64,000 nucleotides of DNA from Bacteroidota bacterium (GTDB lineage Bacteria; Bacteroidota; Bacteroidia; Chitinophagales; Saprospiraceae), in the NCBI GenBank assembly GCA_029781865.1, contig JAKOVW010000054.1, positions 276,017 to 340,016 of the forward strand, in the 5' to 3' direction. Positions 52,625 through 63,800 of the stretch are shown here, one piece after another; position 1 is the stretch's first letter, and the number at the start of each line of letters is the position of its first letter. Made by a program: the position numbers and the translations under genes. Below the pieces are notes generated by a model. It did not search any database, was not told the origin of the DNA, and saw only the letters and a program-made list of their open reading frames with translations.

Positions 52625-54382
52625 CTATAGCTTTAAAACCTTGCTTTGCCTTACCAAAACTTCATTATTAAATATATTGACAACATAAAATCCCTTGATG
52701 AAGTTATTTATATCTATTGTATTTCTTCCTGAGAGTATTTTATTCACACTGACTATTTCACCAATTGAATTGTAGAAAATCGCTTTCATCCTTTCAGGAT
52801 TATAATTATTTACCTGAATAATTAAATAGTCCTTACAAGGATTTGGAGTCAATACAACTTCTTTCTGAATATCAATATCTAATGATTTACTGGCAGTAAT
52901 GTTACCAATATTTATGAAGTGGCAGTAAGAGTCATATCCATGTATGTTTTTTACAGTTAGACAAACATGGAATGTTCCAGATTTAGAAAATTCATGAATT
53001 GGGCTTTGTATTTTGCTGATATTATTCAGACTTGCATTATCTCCAAAGTCCCAATTCCATTGTGTCACATTAAATAAGCTTAAGTCAGTAAATTCAAAAT
53101 TCAGATAATCCAGCGTATCTTGAGTAAACCTAAAATTAGCAATAGGCAATTTATTGATACCTAAGGTATCACAAGGAGAACCTTCCAGATCATAGACCCT
53201 AAACATTGGGAAATTAGGCATTGCTTGAAAATATGTTGAAGGCAACAGTATGTCATGTTGCTTTAAACCACAATCCTTTCCTAATTTATCCGGGTATTGT
53301 ATCACGTGTAAAACATTCGTTTCATTTGTAGTATTACAATAAATTCTGTTATCAGGCCCCAAAGTTAATTGATAGAAAGAGGTAGCAAAAATATATGGTA
53401 GTCTGAAACTATCAATAATACCAATTACAGTATATGAATTTGAATTATTAGCAATAGTTAGATCATATTGAAAAAGCAAGCTGTTAGATGCTAAATACAG
53501 TATTTTACTATTGGGAGAAAAACATACTCCTAAAGGATCAAATCTCTTTTCATTTGGTGGGCTATCTAATTTACGATAATTAGTCAACACACCTTCACAT
53601 CTGTCAAAATTGTATAAACTAGCTCCATTAAACTCTGAAGCTATAGCATACATTGAGCCGTCAGGGGAGAATGCAGATTGTACAATCTCACCATTGCCAT
53701 TCCACTTATCGCCAATATCTTGAATAAATGGACCCACCAATTTGTCTGGCGTTAGAAGATATCTTACAAATAAACTTGAGTCATTTGAATGACTAATAAT
53801 CCACCAATCTCTTCCGTTGCCATGGCGAATTGCTTGAATTCCTTCAGATAAATTTACCCTAGCCAACACATCAACATGATCAACAAATAATTCATTTGAA
53901 TTTGATTTAATTATTTTAGCTAAATACAAATTATTATTCCAGTAAATTGGTTGAACATCAATATGTATGAAATAATTTGAATTAGAATCAAAACCCGGAA
54001 GTATTATTCCTGATGATTTTGTCGGATAAAATGGGTCTATTGGATCCAAACAATATGAATTATAAAATTCACCATGACTAATATGATTACCATTTAAAAT
54101 AATTCTATTATTACTATCAAATATTTCACAAGCATTTGAATAAATTTCTAAATTTCCATCACTATTTGAAATAACACTACAATCAAAAATGCTAGAATTG
54201 ATACTAAAATAGTTAACCTTAGGATTGTTGGTACCAAAATCTAATTTGCTTCCGCCAAAATAGTTTTTTGGTTCATTTGGGATATGTCCAAATATCCAAA
54301 CGTTACTGTACTTTTCCTGAGCGTATATAGAAAATACTAAAAAGTAGAATTGAAGACTTAAAATAATATTTCTTTTCATCAA
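52625..54382 (-). CDS. Secreted protein with propeller-like region, PKD domain and T9SS sorting domain
   Basis: The 585-residue protein has a signal peptide (MKRNIILSLQFYFLVFSIYAQ from the second ATG). An N-terminal region of about 370 residues with repeated strands and D-rich turns (FSPDGSMYAIAS, FSPNSKILYLASN, LGPDNRIYCN) resembles a WD40-like/TolB-like propeller. A PKD domain with WNWDFGDNAS and PIHEFSKSGTFHVCLTVKN follows near residue 430, then a T9SS sorting domain (VVLTPNPCKDYLII ... FYVVNIFNNEVLV). This architecture is common for Bacteroidota cell-surface proteins of unknown ligand. It shares the low GC of the neighbouring accessory genes. Confidence 0.85.
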   Translation of the reverse strand: MMKRNIILSLQFYFLVFSIYAQEKYSNVWIFGHIPNEPKNYFGGSKLDFGTNNPKVNYFSINSSIFDCSVISNSDGNLEIYSNACEIFDSNNRIILNGNHISHGEFYNSYCLDPIDPFYPTKSSGIILPGFDSNSNYFIHIDVQPIYWNNNLYLAKIIKSNSNELFVDHVDVLARVNLSEGIQAIRHGNGRDWWIISHSNDSSLFVRYLLTPDKLVGPFIQDIGDKWNGNGEIVQSAFSPDGSMYAIASEFNGASLYNFDRCEGVLTNYRKLDSPPNEKRFDPLGVCFSPNSKILYLASNSLLFQYDLTIANNSNSYTVIGIIDSFRLPYIFATSFYQLTLGPDNRIYCNTTNETNVLHVIQYPDKLGKDCGLKQHDILLPSTYFQAMPNFPMFRVYDLEGSPCDTLGINKLPIANFRFTQDTLDYLNFEFTDLSLFNVTQWNWDFGDNASLNNISKIQSPIHEFSKSGTFHVCLTVKNIHGYDSYCHFINIGNITASKSLDIDIQKEVVLTPNPCKDYLIIQVNNYNPERMKAIFYNSIGEIVSVNKILSGRNTIDINNFIKGFYVVNIFNNEVLVRQSKVLKL

Positions 54383-54660
54383 TATTATAGTTGGATTGCT
54401 ATCTTGACATTGATTTAATCCTATAAAGTTACAATAACGAAATGAAAAATCATTTGTGAATTAAATTGGAGAAGATCTATGCAAAATCTAATCAAATTAG
54501 CAAAAGCATACACTTTTATTTTACCTGACCAAAGTTATATCACCAACTTTTCCTTATCATAACCAAAAGTTATACCTTTAAAATTTACTGTGCATAAATA
54601 TAGCTGATATAATTTCCGTATTTGAATTCTAGTCTAAACTTAATTTAGGAAATGGAAGAA

Positions 54661-55527
54661 TTACACTCTTCCAAGCCACCAACTCACAACACCGGCAGAA
54701 AAAGCCCATACGACTATCGAAAGTGTTATTTCTAATAAAACACCATTCAGAGTCATCACATTGGTCATCGCCAAGACAATCATATCATAGCCTGTTGTAA
54801 AAAAAAGTCCCATAACTGCACCCGCAATAGCTCCTGCTGCAAAAGTCCTAACATTTGAACTTTTACTGAAAAGCCATGCCACCAAGTAATTGAGTATGAA
54901 ATTGGCTAGAATCAAAGCCAACCAATTCATTTCAGTTGGTGATTTAGACAGATTCTGAGCACTGCCCATCATACCGGACATTGCTTTCGCAAACAATAAG
55001 GCATATAAAAGCCATGCAATTAGTAAAGACGAGATGCCTCCCACCATGGCTGCAATCAGAGTATTAATGTTGGTCGTTTTACTTTTGAAAGAAATTACAT
55101 CACTCTTGGTAGAATGAGTCCGGCCTAAGTACAAGCCAAGAATGCCTCCGGCAACAGCACTTATTAATGTAAAAACTACAACTTTAATAACAAGTCCATT
55201 TATATTCATCAATTTCGATCCTGAATACCAACTAAGATTGGATCCAAGCTCAAACAGGAATGCAACCAGAGCTGCTGCCTTCATACCTCCTATTAATGTG
55301 TTTACATCAAACCACTTTCTCAAAACATATGTAATTGCAAAACCAAATCCAAGACTACTCACAATAAATGCCCACCATATTATTTCTCCTTCATTTCTAA
55401 TGACACCCGTCGCACCACCACTCAAATCCATAAATCCATCCTTAGGAAAAAAAACATATACAAGATATGCAAACAGAAAGAAAGCAATTCCAGTTATGAA
55501 GCTATAAATAATCATTTTTGAATTCAT
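54661..55527 (-). CDS. Polytopic membrane protein made of two homologous halves
   Basis: The 288-residue protein has about eight hydrophobic segments. Each half of about 140 residues repeats the same layout: an initial LxxYxLYxxxF-type helix with a following G-rich hydrophilic loop (SGGATGVIRNEGEIIWWAF and AQNLSKSPTEMNWLALILAN), then FGFAITYVLRKW / LNYLVAWLFSKS, then a GxxxAAALVAF / GAIAGAVMGLF helix and a final helix ending in LGLYLGR / SWWLGRV. The layout resembles a fused pair of DUF1761-type units, but I am not certain of the family. Function unknown. Such internal repeats usually pack as an inverted or parallel pair in a transporter-like or regulator-like fold. Confidence 0.7.
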   Translation of the reverse strand: MNSKMIIYSFITGIAFFLFAYLVYVFFPKDGFMDLSGGATGVIRNEGEIIWWAFIVSSLGFGFAITYVLRKWFDVNTLIGGMKAAALVAFLFELGSNLSWYSGSKLMNINGLVIKVVVFTLISAVAGGILGLYLGRTHSTKSDVISFKSKTTNINTLIAAMVGGISSLLIAWLLYALLFAKAMSGMMGSAQNLSKSPTEMNWLALILANFILNYLVAWLFSKSSNVRTFAAGAIAGAVMGLFFTTGYDMIVLAMTNVMTLNGVLLEITLSIVVWAFSAGVVSWWLGRV

Positions 55528-55737
55528 AAATAAAATTAATTATTTGTGATTTTAGAACATTTGATCAAATTTAAGAAGTTTTTTATTCAGACTATGCTAG
55601 TTGTTATAGTTTAAAAAAACTATTTTAAAATTCCCGGACTAGCATATGACTAATTTGAATTTGCTCAATTTCAATCCTGTCTTAAAATATTTTAGTTGAT
55701 ACTTCGTTTTGAAGACTCAAACCTGATTCCTCACATT

Positions 55738-56436
55738 ATGCCTGAGTATCCTGTTTATTATTACTTCAGTAAAAAACGATTCAGGCTTTTGTGTATTTTT
55801 TTGATTTCCATTTCGAATTGTGATAAGATTGAAAGTCAAACATATTTTGGGGTAAATATTGGAATAGAAAAATCAGAATTGCGAAGTTATGATCAATCAT
55901 CTTCTGACTTTTACTCTTTAGGGTCCTTCAATAAAACAAGTGTTTGTTACACTATATCGCTGGATCAGTACTTCCTGAAATATTTCCTGGTCAATTTACA
56001 GGCTTCTCTCACCCGAAAAAAATACGAACTTTACCCTTCCGGATGTTTCTTTCCTGGTTCATTCAATCAATTTAACCGATGGGACAAATCCATCTGCCTG
56101 ATGGGGCATGTTACGCATTCTATATCGTTGGGAATGGGCGCTTTCATTTCGAACATATACTCTATGGATGAAGCTTATTCCACTGCGCCTGATTATGCTC
56201 ACAATAATATCCTTAATATAAAAGCATCCGGATTACAATTTCAAGGTTTCTACAGATTTAAGAATTTTAAATTGTCCCTTCAGTATTTGAAATGCCTGAA
56301 GAATTATGATCCCTACTATTTTCCATCCATCAAACAAATTAACTCCGTTCAACTTCTCTTTGGATATTTTATCAAATGCCCAAAACTATTTGAAAAAAAA
56401 AAATCAATTCAATGTCCTTCATTCAGGAAAACCTGA
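55738..56436 (+). CDS. Exported protein of unknown function, possible outer-membrane beta barrel
   Basis: From the ATG (MPEYPVYYYFSKKRFRLLCI) it has 232 residues; a TTG 14 codons upstream is less likely. A hydrophobic signal-like stretch (RFRLLCIFLISIS) is followed by CDKIESQTYFGVNIGIEKSE and alternating short beta strands, several with aromatic ends, and the last strand SVQLLFGYF. This suits a small outer-membrane barrel (PorT-like or OmpW-like) but no family is recognised. It converges on the DUF1566 gene (47 bp between stop codons). Confidence 0.5.
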   Translation: MPEYPVYYYFSKKRFRLLCIFLISISNCDKIESQTYFGVNIGIEKSELRSYDQSSSDFYSLGSFNKTSVCYTISLDQYFLKYFLVNLQASLTRKKYELYPSGCFFPGSFNQFNRWDKSICLMGHVTHSISLGMGAFISNIYSMDEAYSTAPDYAHNNILNIKASGLQFQGFYRFKNFKLSLQYLKCLKNYDPYYFPSIKQINSVQLLFGYFIKCPKLFEKKKSIQCPSFRKT

Positions 56437-56483
56437 AATACTTTAATTGACTTGAAGAATATAATTTAAAAGTACAATTCCTT

Positions 56484-57398
56484 TTAAAAGGCGCGGACCC
56501 CTCTTACCGCATATTGCCAGTCCTTTCCATTGGTATTGTCAACACCGGTTGCAAAATGTTTGCACCAGGCACTATAAGATTGTGCTTCGGTTGAAGACCA
56601 TAAATAATCATAGTAGGTAATTGGCTTGGTGCTTGGGTCATTATCGCTGTCCAGGCTTTTATTCACTTCATATCTGGCCCTGTAAAGCAGATTTAATTCA
56701 TCCAGGGATGGCAGATACCAATCGTTTTGTTCGCCGACTGTTGCATCTTCACAAACCTGTGCAGCGCTTTCAAAATGTCCGGATTGATTGATGATTGCAC
56801 TCGTATTTTGCTGACCATTCCATGTACTGCGTGCAGAACTGCCCACACTGGAATCAAAATTATTACTCCAGCTGACACCGGAAGATAAATTTTCAAGAGT
56901 GACAATCAGCCCATGTTCTTCTCCTTTACGGTCTTTGTACAAATAAAAAATAACGCCACCTCCGTACAGCTCCCCGATATAATGTTTAAATGTACTGCCA
57001 CTTTGTTCTGAGTACAATGCATAAGGCACACTTAATAGCTGGGTTGTAGATGATATGCTATAAGCATTACCTCCGAGGGGATCAATTTCTGATTTGATGT
57101 AATACGGTCCTTTTGACCAATCGATGGCAGCAAAAGTACCTTTAGAGACGGTGCCGCCTCCTATTTTCAAAGTCATGAGACCATTGTCATTGGTTGTGGT
57201 GCTATGGTGCTCTTCATAAACCAAGGATCCATTGACTGAACCCTGTAACAAACTCAACTGCACTCCTACTGAACCATTCACTACTAATTTATTATCATTT
57301 TTACGGACGACTGCCTGATAACTCATCAACTGCGGAGATTGCGCAAACAATGATCCGGCAATGAGCAGAATCGCTAAACTGTGTAAAACTTTTTTCAT
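56484..57398 (-). CDS. Exported DUF1566 (Lcl C-terminal-like) domain protein
   Basis: The 304-residue protein begins with a signal peptide (MKKVLHSLAILLIAGSLFAQ). The N-terminal half is a beta-rich module common in Bacteroidota: MSYQAVVRKNDNKLV, GSVGVQLSLLQGSVNGSLVYEE, NDNGLMTLKIGGGT, DWSKGPYYIKSEIDPLGG and LLSVPYALYSE. The C-terminal half is a C-type-lectin-like DUF1566 domain (GGVIFYLYKD, NDWYLPSLDELNLLY, YLWSSTEAQ, AVRGVRAF). No T9SS domain is present, so the neighbour upstream, which has one, may be the exported partner. Its ATG overlaps the stop codon of that gene as ATGA, so they are translationally coupled. A ligand or enzymatic role is not clear. Confidence 0.82.
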   Translation of the reverse strand: MKKVLHSLAILLIAGSLFAQSPQLMSYQAVVRKNDNKLVVNGSVGVQLSLLQGSVNGSLVYEEHHSTTTNDNGLMTLKIGGGTVSKGTFAAIDWSKGPYYIKSEIDPLGGNAYSISSTTQLLSVPYALYSEQSGSTFKHYIGELYGGGVIFYLYKDRKGEEHGLIVTLENLSSGVSWSNNFDSSVGSSARSTWNGQQNTSAIINQSGHFESAAQVCEDATVGEQNDWYLPSLDELNLLYRARYEVNKSLDSDNDPSTKPITYYDYLWSSTEAQSYSAWCKHFATGVDNTNGKDWQYAVRGVRAF

Positions 57399-57892
57399 GG
57401 TTTATTGACTTTAATTAATTTGAAAGTTTTGCATTTTTTTGTATTGTCATATACCCTTAAGAAAAATAAGGGCTCGGAATAATTCTGAATATTCAGCGTC
57501 GTTTCTGTCGCAGTTATCTTTTCAGTTCGTACTACTTTGCCATTGGCATTGAGTAATTCAAACCTGTCTGCATCACCGGGATTTTTCATTTTGACGACTA
57601 CCGATTCACTGGCCGGATTGGGAAATACCGTAGCCTGATCCCCATCGTCCAGGGATTCATTGCTTAGAATAATAATTTCATAAGTTTGCTGAACCCCTTC
57701 ATTCAACTTTCCAGCGGAAGACGAAAAATTTGTATAAACTGTTTGACCGATCGAATAATCCAATTTCCCTGAACTGCCTGAAGCCTGCCCTCCGGCAACA
57801 TCAACAATAGCCTGTGAAAACAAACCCGTGCCAATGAGAATAGTACTACCAAAACAGAAAAGGAACATTCTTATATCATATAGTCTATTCAT
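57395..57892 (-). CDS. Small T9SS type A cargo protein
   Basis: The ATG giving MNRLYDIRMFLFCFGSTILI is chosen as it begins a signal peptide (165 residues); 16 codons upstream lack signal character. After cleavage near FSQ, the short module VDVAGGQASGSSGKLDYSIGQTVYTNFSSSAGKLNEGVQQ is a common Bacteroidota start for T9SS proteins (written here as segments GGQASGSSGKLDYSIGQ and GKLNEGVQQ). The C-terminal half is the sorting domain (FPNPASESVVVKMKN ... FLRVYDNTKKCKTFKLIKV). There is no other domain, so this is a sorting domain with a tiny passenger. Stop overlaps the next gene's start (ATGA). Confidence 0.85.
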   Translation of the reverse strand: MNRLYDIRMFLFCFGSTILIGTGLFSQAIVDVAGGQASGSSGKLDYSIGQTVYTNFSSSAGKLNEGVQQTYEIIILSNESLDDGDQATVFPNPASESVVVKMKNPGDADRFELLNANGKVVRTEKITATETTLNIQNYSEPLFFLRVYDNTKKCKTFKLIKVNKP

Positions 57893-58535
57893 AATCAGCT
57901 TACTTACAGGTTGAATTTTAATAAATATATTTCGGATCAAATATGATCAGAATCTGCCTCTATTTGTGTTAATCTTATTGGACATACCGTTTGACTTATT
58001 GAATGAAGAGATCTGCTTATTGAACGATAATTTAATTTGTGCAGATCCAGGTCAAATTGGGATAGTCCGGTCTGTTTATTCCGCAATTCGAGACCCCTTT
58101 TTATCAAAACGATCGTACCACTGGGCATCACCAAAGCCTTCTCCGCAAGTGATATATATTCCTTCGATTTAAAAACTATTTAAAGAGCATTAAGTCCGCT
58201 ATTACAGATGAATCCAGGCATATTTTATGCAGCCTGTTTTGGTATAACAATTCACAACATTCATCATTTTACATTCAACCTTCCACTTTTTTATCGTAAA
58301 TTAGGTTGCCCAATTTATATTGAAACAAAAAATGAAAATGGAATTTAATTTATGCAAAGCAGGATAATTATTTAACGCTGAAGACTAACTATAAATGAAG
58401 GGACACAACAGAATAAATAAAGTGGTAATAAAATGATCAATCCTTCCAACAAATTCAAAAAGATGAAAAACTAAATTTATCGCAGCTATAAACGGTTCTT
58501 TATGGATAAACCTATAAGTTTACTTAATTGGGTAG
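57893..58535. other. 643-base stretch without a supported gene
   Basis: It holds the 5' regions of two divergent genes. Only short frames of no protein-like composition are present on either strand. I see no tandem repeat, hairpin with T run, or tRNA. A regulatory RNA cannot be excluded by eye. Confidence 0.45.
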
Positions 58536-59414
58536 ATGCAAATGAAAACCGAAAAAACATACATAAGCGAAAATTGGTTTCAATTAGTGTTCACTGTATT
58601 GTTTACTGTGTTGCCCATTTGCCTGTGTCTCTTTTTTTTATTCAACTACCCATCCGGCGCCCTGCCCGTTGATCAATGGTTGTCTCAATTTGGAATCCAC
58701 AACAATGACTACCGCATCAATAACATCCTGTTGCTTTTTATCATTGTGTCCTATTTTTCGCTATCGGCAAATTTATTCATTTATTTGATCGAAACAGAAT
58801 CCAAAGCATACAACTACCGCGGAAGCAATACCTTATTTAAAAAATTAAACGTCCTGTCGCTGCTTATCAATTTAACTGTACTTATCGGAATACCAGTTTT
58901 TATTCTCCGTACGACCAACTACAATGAAATCATCCATTACAACCGATATGTGTCTATCATCATTTTTATTGCCTTCACTATTACTGACGGATTAATGTGG
59001 TATCAGGAATGCATTGCCGGGAAAACGTTGCGGGACCCTATTAAAATCAAACTCTGCAGAAACAATATTGCCTTTTCCAGAAAAAGCATTGTGCTGATCA
59101 ACTTTCCTGCGCTTATGATTCTTGGTTTTTCCTTGCTTTTTCATGAAAACATTGATCGCAACACTTTCTTCAAAAGTTATTTTGATGGCCATCAAATCTG
59201 CAATATTGAAAATTTCAAATTATTTATTGATGGCTTTGAAACCAGTGTCATATTTACCAGCATTATCATTACGCAAATGGTCTTTGCCGTATTGAAAATT
59301 AAATGGAGTTACCGGAAATTTCAAATTGAAAACTATTTTTTTGATCCTCCGCCTGTAAAATCAGCAACCAAACCAGGTCAGCTGAAAACAAAAAAACACA
59401 TAAGCCACACCTGA
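58536..59414 (+). CDS. Polytopic membrane protein of unknown function
   Basis: The 292-residue protein (an ATG two codons in, MKTEKTYISENW, is an alternative start) has about six hydrophobic segments: LVFTVLFTVLPICLCLFF, ILLLFIIVSYFSLSAN, LSLLINLTVLIGIPVF, VSIIIFIAFTITDGL, SIVLINFPALMILGFSLLF and SVIFTSIIITQMVFAVL. Loops are short and the C-terminus is basic and Lys-rich. No motif suggests a transporter class. It stands alone with long intergenic regions on either side. I do not recognise the family. Confidence 0.7.
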   Translation: MQMKTEKTYISENWFQLVFTVLFTVLPICLCLFFLFNYPSGALPVDQWLSQFGIHNNDYRINNILLLFIIVSYFSLSANLFIYLIETESKAYNYRGSNTLFKKLNVLSLLINLTVLIGIPVFILRTTNYNEIIHYNRYVSIIIFIAFTITDGLMWYQECIAGKTLRDPIKIKLCRNNIAFSRKSIVLINFPALMILGFSLLFHENIDRNTFFKSYFDGHQICNIENFKLFIDGFETSVIFTSIIITQMVFAVLKIKWSYRKFQIENYFFDPPPVKSATKPGQLKTKKHISHT

Positions 59415-59593
59415 GTTAATTATAAAATAAATAGCACAAAAAGGAAATTCCTTTGTGATACAAAATCGCAATTCCATCCTGCATTCCGGTGAAAATGATT
59501 TTGCAAAAGATGCATTTGGTCGTGCCTGTACTATTTGAAATAATAATACATCTGCACTCTTTGATTTGAAACTTATATTAATACCAGTTCCCT

Positions 59594-60214
59594 TTATTTC
59601 TTATTCAATTTAATGGTGATTGGGTTGTAATCGTGATCCCGGAATCCAATGATTCCATAAACAGTTTCTCCTTTTTTAATTTCTTTGTGATTCAGATCAT
59701 AATAAATTAGTTCATTGAGCATGTTATCATTGGCATGTGAAGCATAGAGCATATTACCGATAGCCAATCCCGGGCCAAGAATAAGTCCTATTGGAAATGT
59801 TTCCGTTTCTGAACCATGTTTTATGTATAAATTGGTTGGAATCAGAAATAAATAGAAAAGATGGGTAGCAGGAGACTGTCCGGCCAAACGCTTAATTTCA
59901 TCCGGACTCAAAAGCACACATTGCTTTAATCCACTATAAAATTGCAAATCTCTATTTATAATATATGAGCTGTCTGAATGATTAATCAATCTAACCGAAA
60001 CCACTTTTAATCCGGCCTTATCCGCATGTTTAGCATATCTGGTATTTCCTCTCGCCCTTAATACGTCGTATTTGTATGCAAGTTCAATTCCGTTTTCAGA
60101 ATCAGTAGCACTATAATTAAGCACTGGTGGACGCAACGGATGATACGATACCGCACAACTATCGATAATAAGAACGATAACGAGCAATTTCAAAACCGGA
60201 ATTATTTTTTTCAT
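59594..60214 (-). CDS. Predicted lipoprotein of unknown function
   Basis: The 206-residue protein has a signal of lipoprotein type (MKKIIPVLKLLVIVLIIDSC, Cys 20). The mature part has a beta-rich region (LKVVSVRLINHSDSSYII, NRDLQFYSGLKQCVLLSPDE), a hydrophobic LFYLFLIPTNLYIK stretch and GLILGPGLAIGNMLY, which could be a helical hairpin lying on the membrane, then KKGETVYGIIGFRDHDYNPI. This pattern occurs in a group of Bacteroidota lipoproteins with no name. No neighbour in the same direction within 2 kb. Confidence 0.75.
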   Translation of the reverse strand: MKKIIPVLKLLVIVLIIDSCAVSYHPLRPPVLNYSATDSENGIELAYKYDVLRARGNTRYAKHADKAGLKVVSVRLINHSDSSYIINRDLQFYSGLKQCVLLSPDEIKRLAGQSPATHLFYLFLIPTNLYIKHGSETETFPIGLILGPGLAIGNMLYASHANDNMLNELIYYDLNHKEIKKGETVYGIIGFRDHDYNPITIKLNKK

Positions 60215-60858
60215 CTGAAGGAGAGATTAGATTTATAACTATTGCTGCTTATTACGCCATAATGGCTTTTTAAATTAAGTATCTTAAATCAGACGAATTC
60301 AATTCTGATAGAATCCTTTTAAATATGAAAGGTATAAACCGATTATTAGAATTTTTCCGCGAATGCAAAATAATAATTTTTTTTAAGTCCACCTTAAAAT
60401 CCATTTTGCAGGATCTTCTTTTTTAAAAAGAACCCGCCTCAGCGACTTTGCTGCGGCGGGGATAAATCCAGAACTAGCTTTTCAGGGTATAATCATTCTC
60501 AAAAGTGAAAGGATAAAAGACGATTTGCAAACTTTCATAAACCAGATAATGGTGTTATCACAGTCTATTCAAAGGATCTTTATGAATCAAGGGATTCGTA
60601 TCACTTCAAACTTTCATCAAATATGAATACCGTATTACAATATAATTGTTAAACTTATTGAACACCCGAGATCACTTATTAAAAGACGTCAATGACTTAT
60701 TTAAGCCGTTTGTAGCTCATTGTATCAGATGATAAAAATGACTAATTCATTATGGTTTGTCAGTTAGCGCAATGAGATTTTCACAAATCAAATGTGAATA
60801 ACTTATTGTATCTTTCACGAACTGTTTACTACCGCAATTGATTATTCAAGTTTAAAGC
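60215..60858. other. 644-base non-coding stretch with a GC-rich hairpin
   Basis: Between the lipoprotein gene and the divergent giant repeat gene. Apart from the hairpin at 60433-60460 it is AT-rich and shows no ORF with protein-like composition. The hairpin orientation would fit a small transcript on the minus strand. Confidence 0.5.
60433..60460 (-). terminator. GC-rich hairpin, T-rich on the minus strand, between divergent genes
   Basis: CCCGCC-T-CAGC, loop GACTTT, GCTG-C-GGCGGG: ten pairs with one mismatch. On the minus strand the stem is followed by TTCTTTTTAAAA, so it could end a minus-strand transcript. No gene on that strand begins upstream within the gap. Confidence 0.55.
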
Positions 60859-63800
60859 ATGCTATCCTTCTTTTACCGATTGAATTACCAGGTAATTTTC
60901 ATTTTCCTGCTAATCGGATATCATACTCGCGTTTATTCTCAATGTCCCGGATTAGACGCAAATGCAGGGCCGGATTTTATAACCTGCGATCCAACACAGC
61001 TCATACAATTACAAGGATCTGTTCAGGGCAATTACTCCAAATATTATTGGACTCCAAAGAATGGATTAAGCGATGCCAATGTGCTGGACCCAATAGTAAC
61101 CAATAAAAATCCGGGTAAATACACGTATAAATTAACAGCCGAGGGCCTGTCATCCGTCAATCTGATTACCAATGGCGATTTTGAATCCGGTAATTCCGGC
61201 TTCATCACCGGCTATACCTATAATACCATTAACACTACAGAAGGGGAGTATTTTGTTGGCAACAACCCATCTGCATGGAACGGTGGATTCAGTCCTTGCG
61301 GGGATCACACCAGCGGCAGTGGCAATATGTTGCTTCTCAATGGACACCCCGTGGCAGGCACGAACTGCTGGTGTCAGACCGTAACAACAGTTGTAGGCAG
61401 AATGTATCAATTCGAATTCTGGAGCATGTCCGTTTACCCTGTAAATATTGCACAACTCAATGTCAAATTGAATGGCACTCCTATTGGATCTACACAAGCC
61501 GGTGGCTTATGTGACTGGCAACGATTTGTCGTAAATTTTACGGCAAGCTCCACTTCAACCACTTTATGTATCAGTGAAACAACCGGGATAAGAGGCGGAA
61601 ATGATTTTGCGCTTGATGATATAGCCTTGTTTGAGAAATGTGTGGATATGGACGATGTCATGGTGGAAATTGTCAACCTGGTTGCGAAAATCGATATTCC
61701 CTTCAAACCAAAATGCTCTTCCGATCCATTTGACCTAACCGGAGTGGGATCATCAGCAGGACCCAACATTCGCTATGAATGGTCAACCGATGTTGGCCTC
61801 ATCCTATCTCAAAACGGCTTACAAGCGAAAGCAAGGGGATCCGGAATTTATACCATCAAAGTAATTTATACCAATGGGAATTTTACCTGTGAAACTGAAG
61901 CTTCAATTGAATTTGTTGCGCCCGATGTACTTGCCGGAAATGTGATAGGATCCGGCAAAGTAAATTGCAATAATGATAGCATAGGTTTGAAAGCAAATGT
62001 AGAAACCGGAAGTGGATTGTACGTATACAAGTGGTCACCGGATACCAGTATTCTCAAGGGACAAAATTCAGATTCCGTTTTAGTACGCAAAGCAAGAAAA
62101 TATACGGTCACCATCACGGATCAGACCTCCGGCTGCATCCTCGTTTTGGATTATGATGTAAAAGCAGATACCCTAAAACCTATAGCCGGCATCAAAGGCG
62201 ACACACTGCTGGATTGCAGAAAGTCAAAAGCGCTCCTCAGTTCTTCTTTAACGGATAGTGTAAAATATAACATCAAGTGGATCGCTCCCGATTTGTCCGT
62301 GATTATGAATCAATCTACTATTCTTGATTCTCTCAGCGGAACTTATAAACTCATCATTGAAGACAACAGCAATCATTGTAAAGACAGTGCAATCTGGAAC
62401 GTTGGCAGTGATACCATTCATCCCAATTTAAATCTGGGGAATGACCTCAATATCGATTGCAAGAATAATGCTGTAATTGTAACGAATACACTTGCGAATC
62501 CCAATGATTCCCTATTGTATTATTGGACTATAGACACCACTCATTTGCTTGTTGAAAATAATTTGCTCAATAAAACACTTACTAAGGCGTCAACCATTCA
62601 ACTTCGACTCGTAAATCTTAAAAATGGCTGTGAAACCGCTGATAGTTTATTGGTTACTGATTCCAGGAATATTCCACAACTCGAAGCCGGAAATAATGAA
62701 CTACTAAGTTGCAAGCAAAAATCCATTCAACTTCACGCTACTGTAAATCCAAATGATACGCTAAACATTTCATGGACCAGTGCATCCGGAAATATTGTTT
62801 CCGGCAAAAATAGCCTTCAACCTGTTGTCGATAAAAAAGGATGGTACTACATTCACATTACAAACTCCTCCAATGGTTGTGACAATCTGGATTCTTTATT
62901 TGTAGATGAAAATACCGTTTCTCCAAATGCGGTCTTAGGTCCTGATCTGATTTTTTCCTGCATCGATACCATTAAAACAATCGACGGATCTGGCAGCAGC
63001 AGCGGGAATTCCATTATCTACAACTGGACTACAACCAATGGTACAATTAAATCCGGCAATGGCAGTTCAATCATCACCGTTTCTAGTCCCGGATTATACA
63101 AACTCGTCGTGCAGGACACTTTGAATGGTTGCGGCGATACGGCCGTTATCCATATCAATCCGGATCAGAATAAACCGATTGTTGCTATCGTTTCACCTGA
63201 TACCTTGAGTTGCATACATACGGACATCACTTTAACAGCAATTGCAAATTCCCAATCCGGAAGTACGCTTAATTTTAAATGGACAAACAATGCAGGTGCA
63301 CCCATTCAGTCCCCAAATACCCTTCAAACAAAAATTACCGTTCCCGGTATTTATATTTTTACCGCGACTGACCAATCCAATGGTTGTTCTTCAACCGTTC
63401 AAACCCTGATTGCGATAGATACTACAAAACCGCTTATTGCAGCCGGTCCGGATCAAATCTGGAATTGTGCCAGTACGCAACTCAATTTAAGAGGAACGCT
63501 TATTCTAAACCCGGATAGCTATACTTACAACTGGAGCACTCTGAACGGTAGCATTACCGGCAACCCGAATAAAAAAGATATCAGCATTTCTGCTCCGGGC
63601 ACTTATTACTTTTTAGTCATTGATGAAATCAATGGTTGCTCTTCCGTAGACTCTTTATCAGTTATTCCGGATCTGACAAAACCGGTAGTCAATATTCCAA
63701 TTCCGGATACATTAAATTGCATTCATTCTGTTATTACCCTTTCCGTTCAGGGTTCAAGTGCAAATAACAGAATCATATACCTGTGGCAAACCGCTAACGG

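Noticed and set aside
61150..62117. Minus-strand frames inside the giant repeat gene
   Set aside because: They overlap a continuous 1047-codon plus-strand frame with clear repeats.
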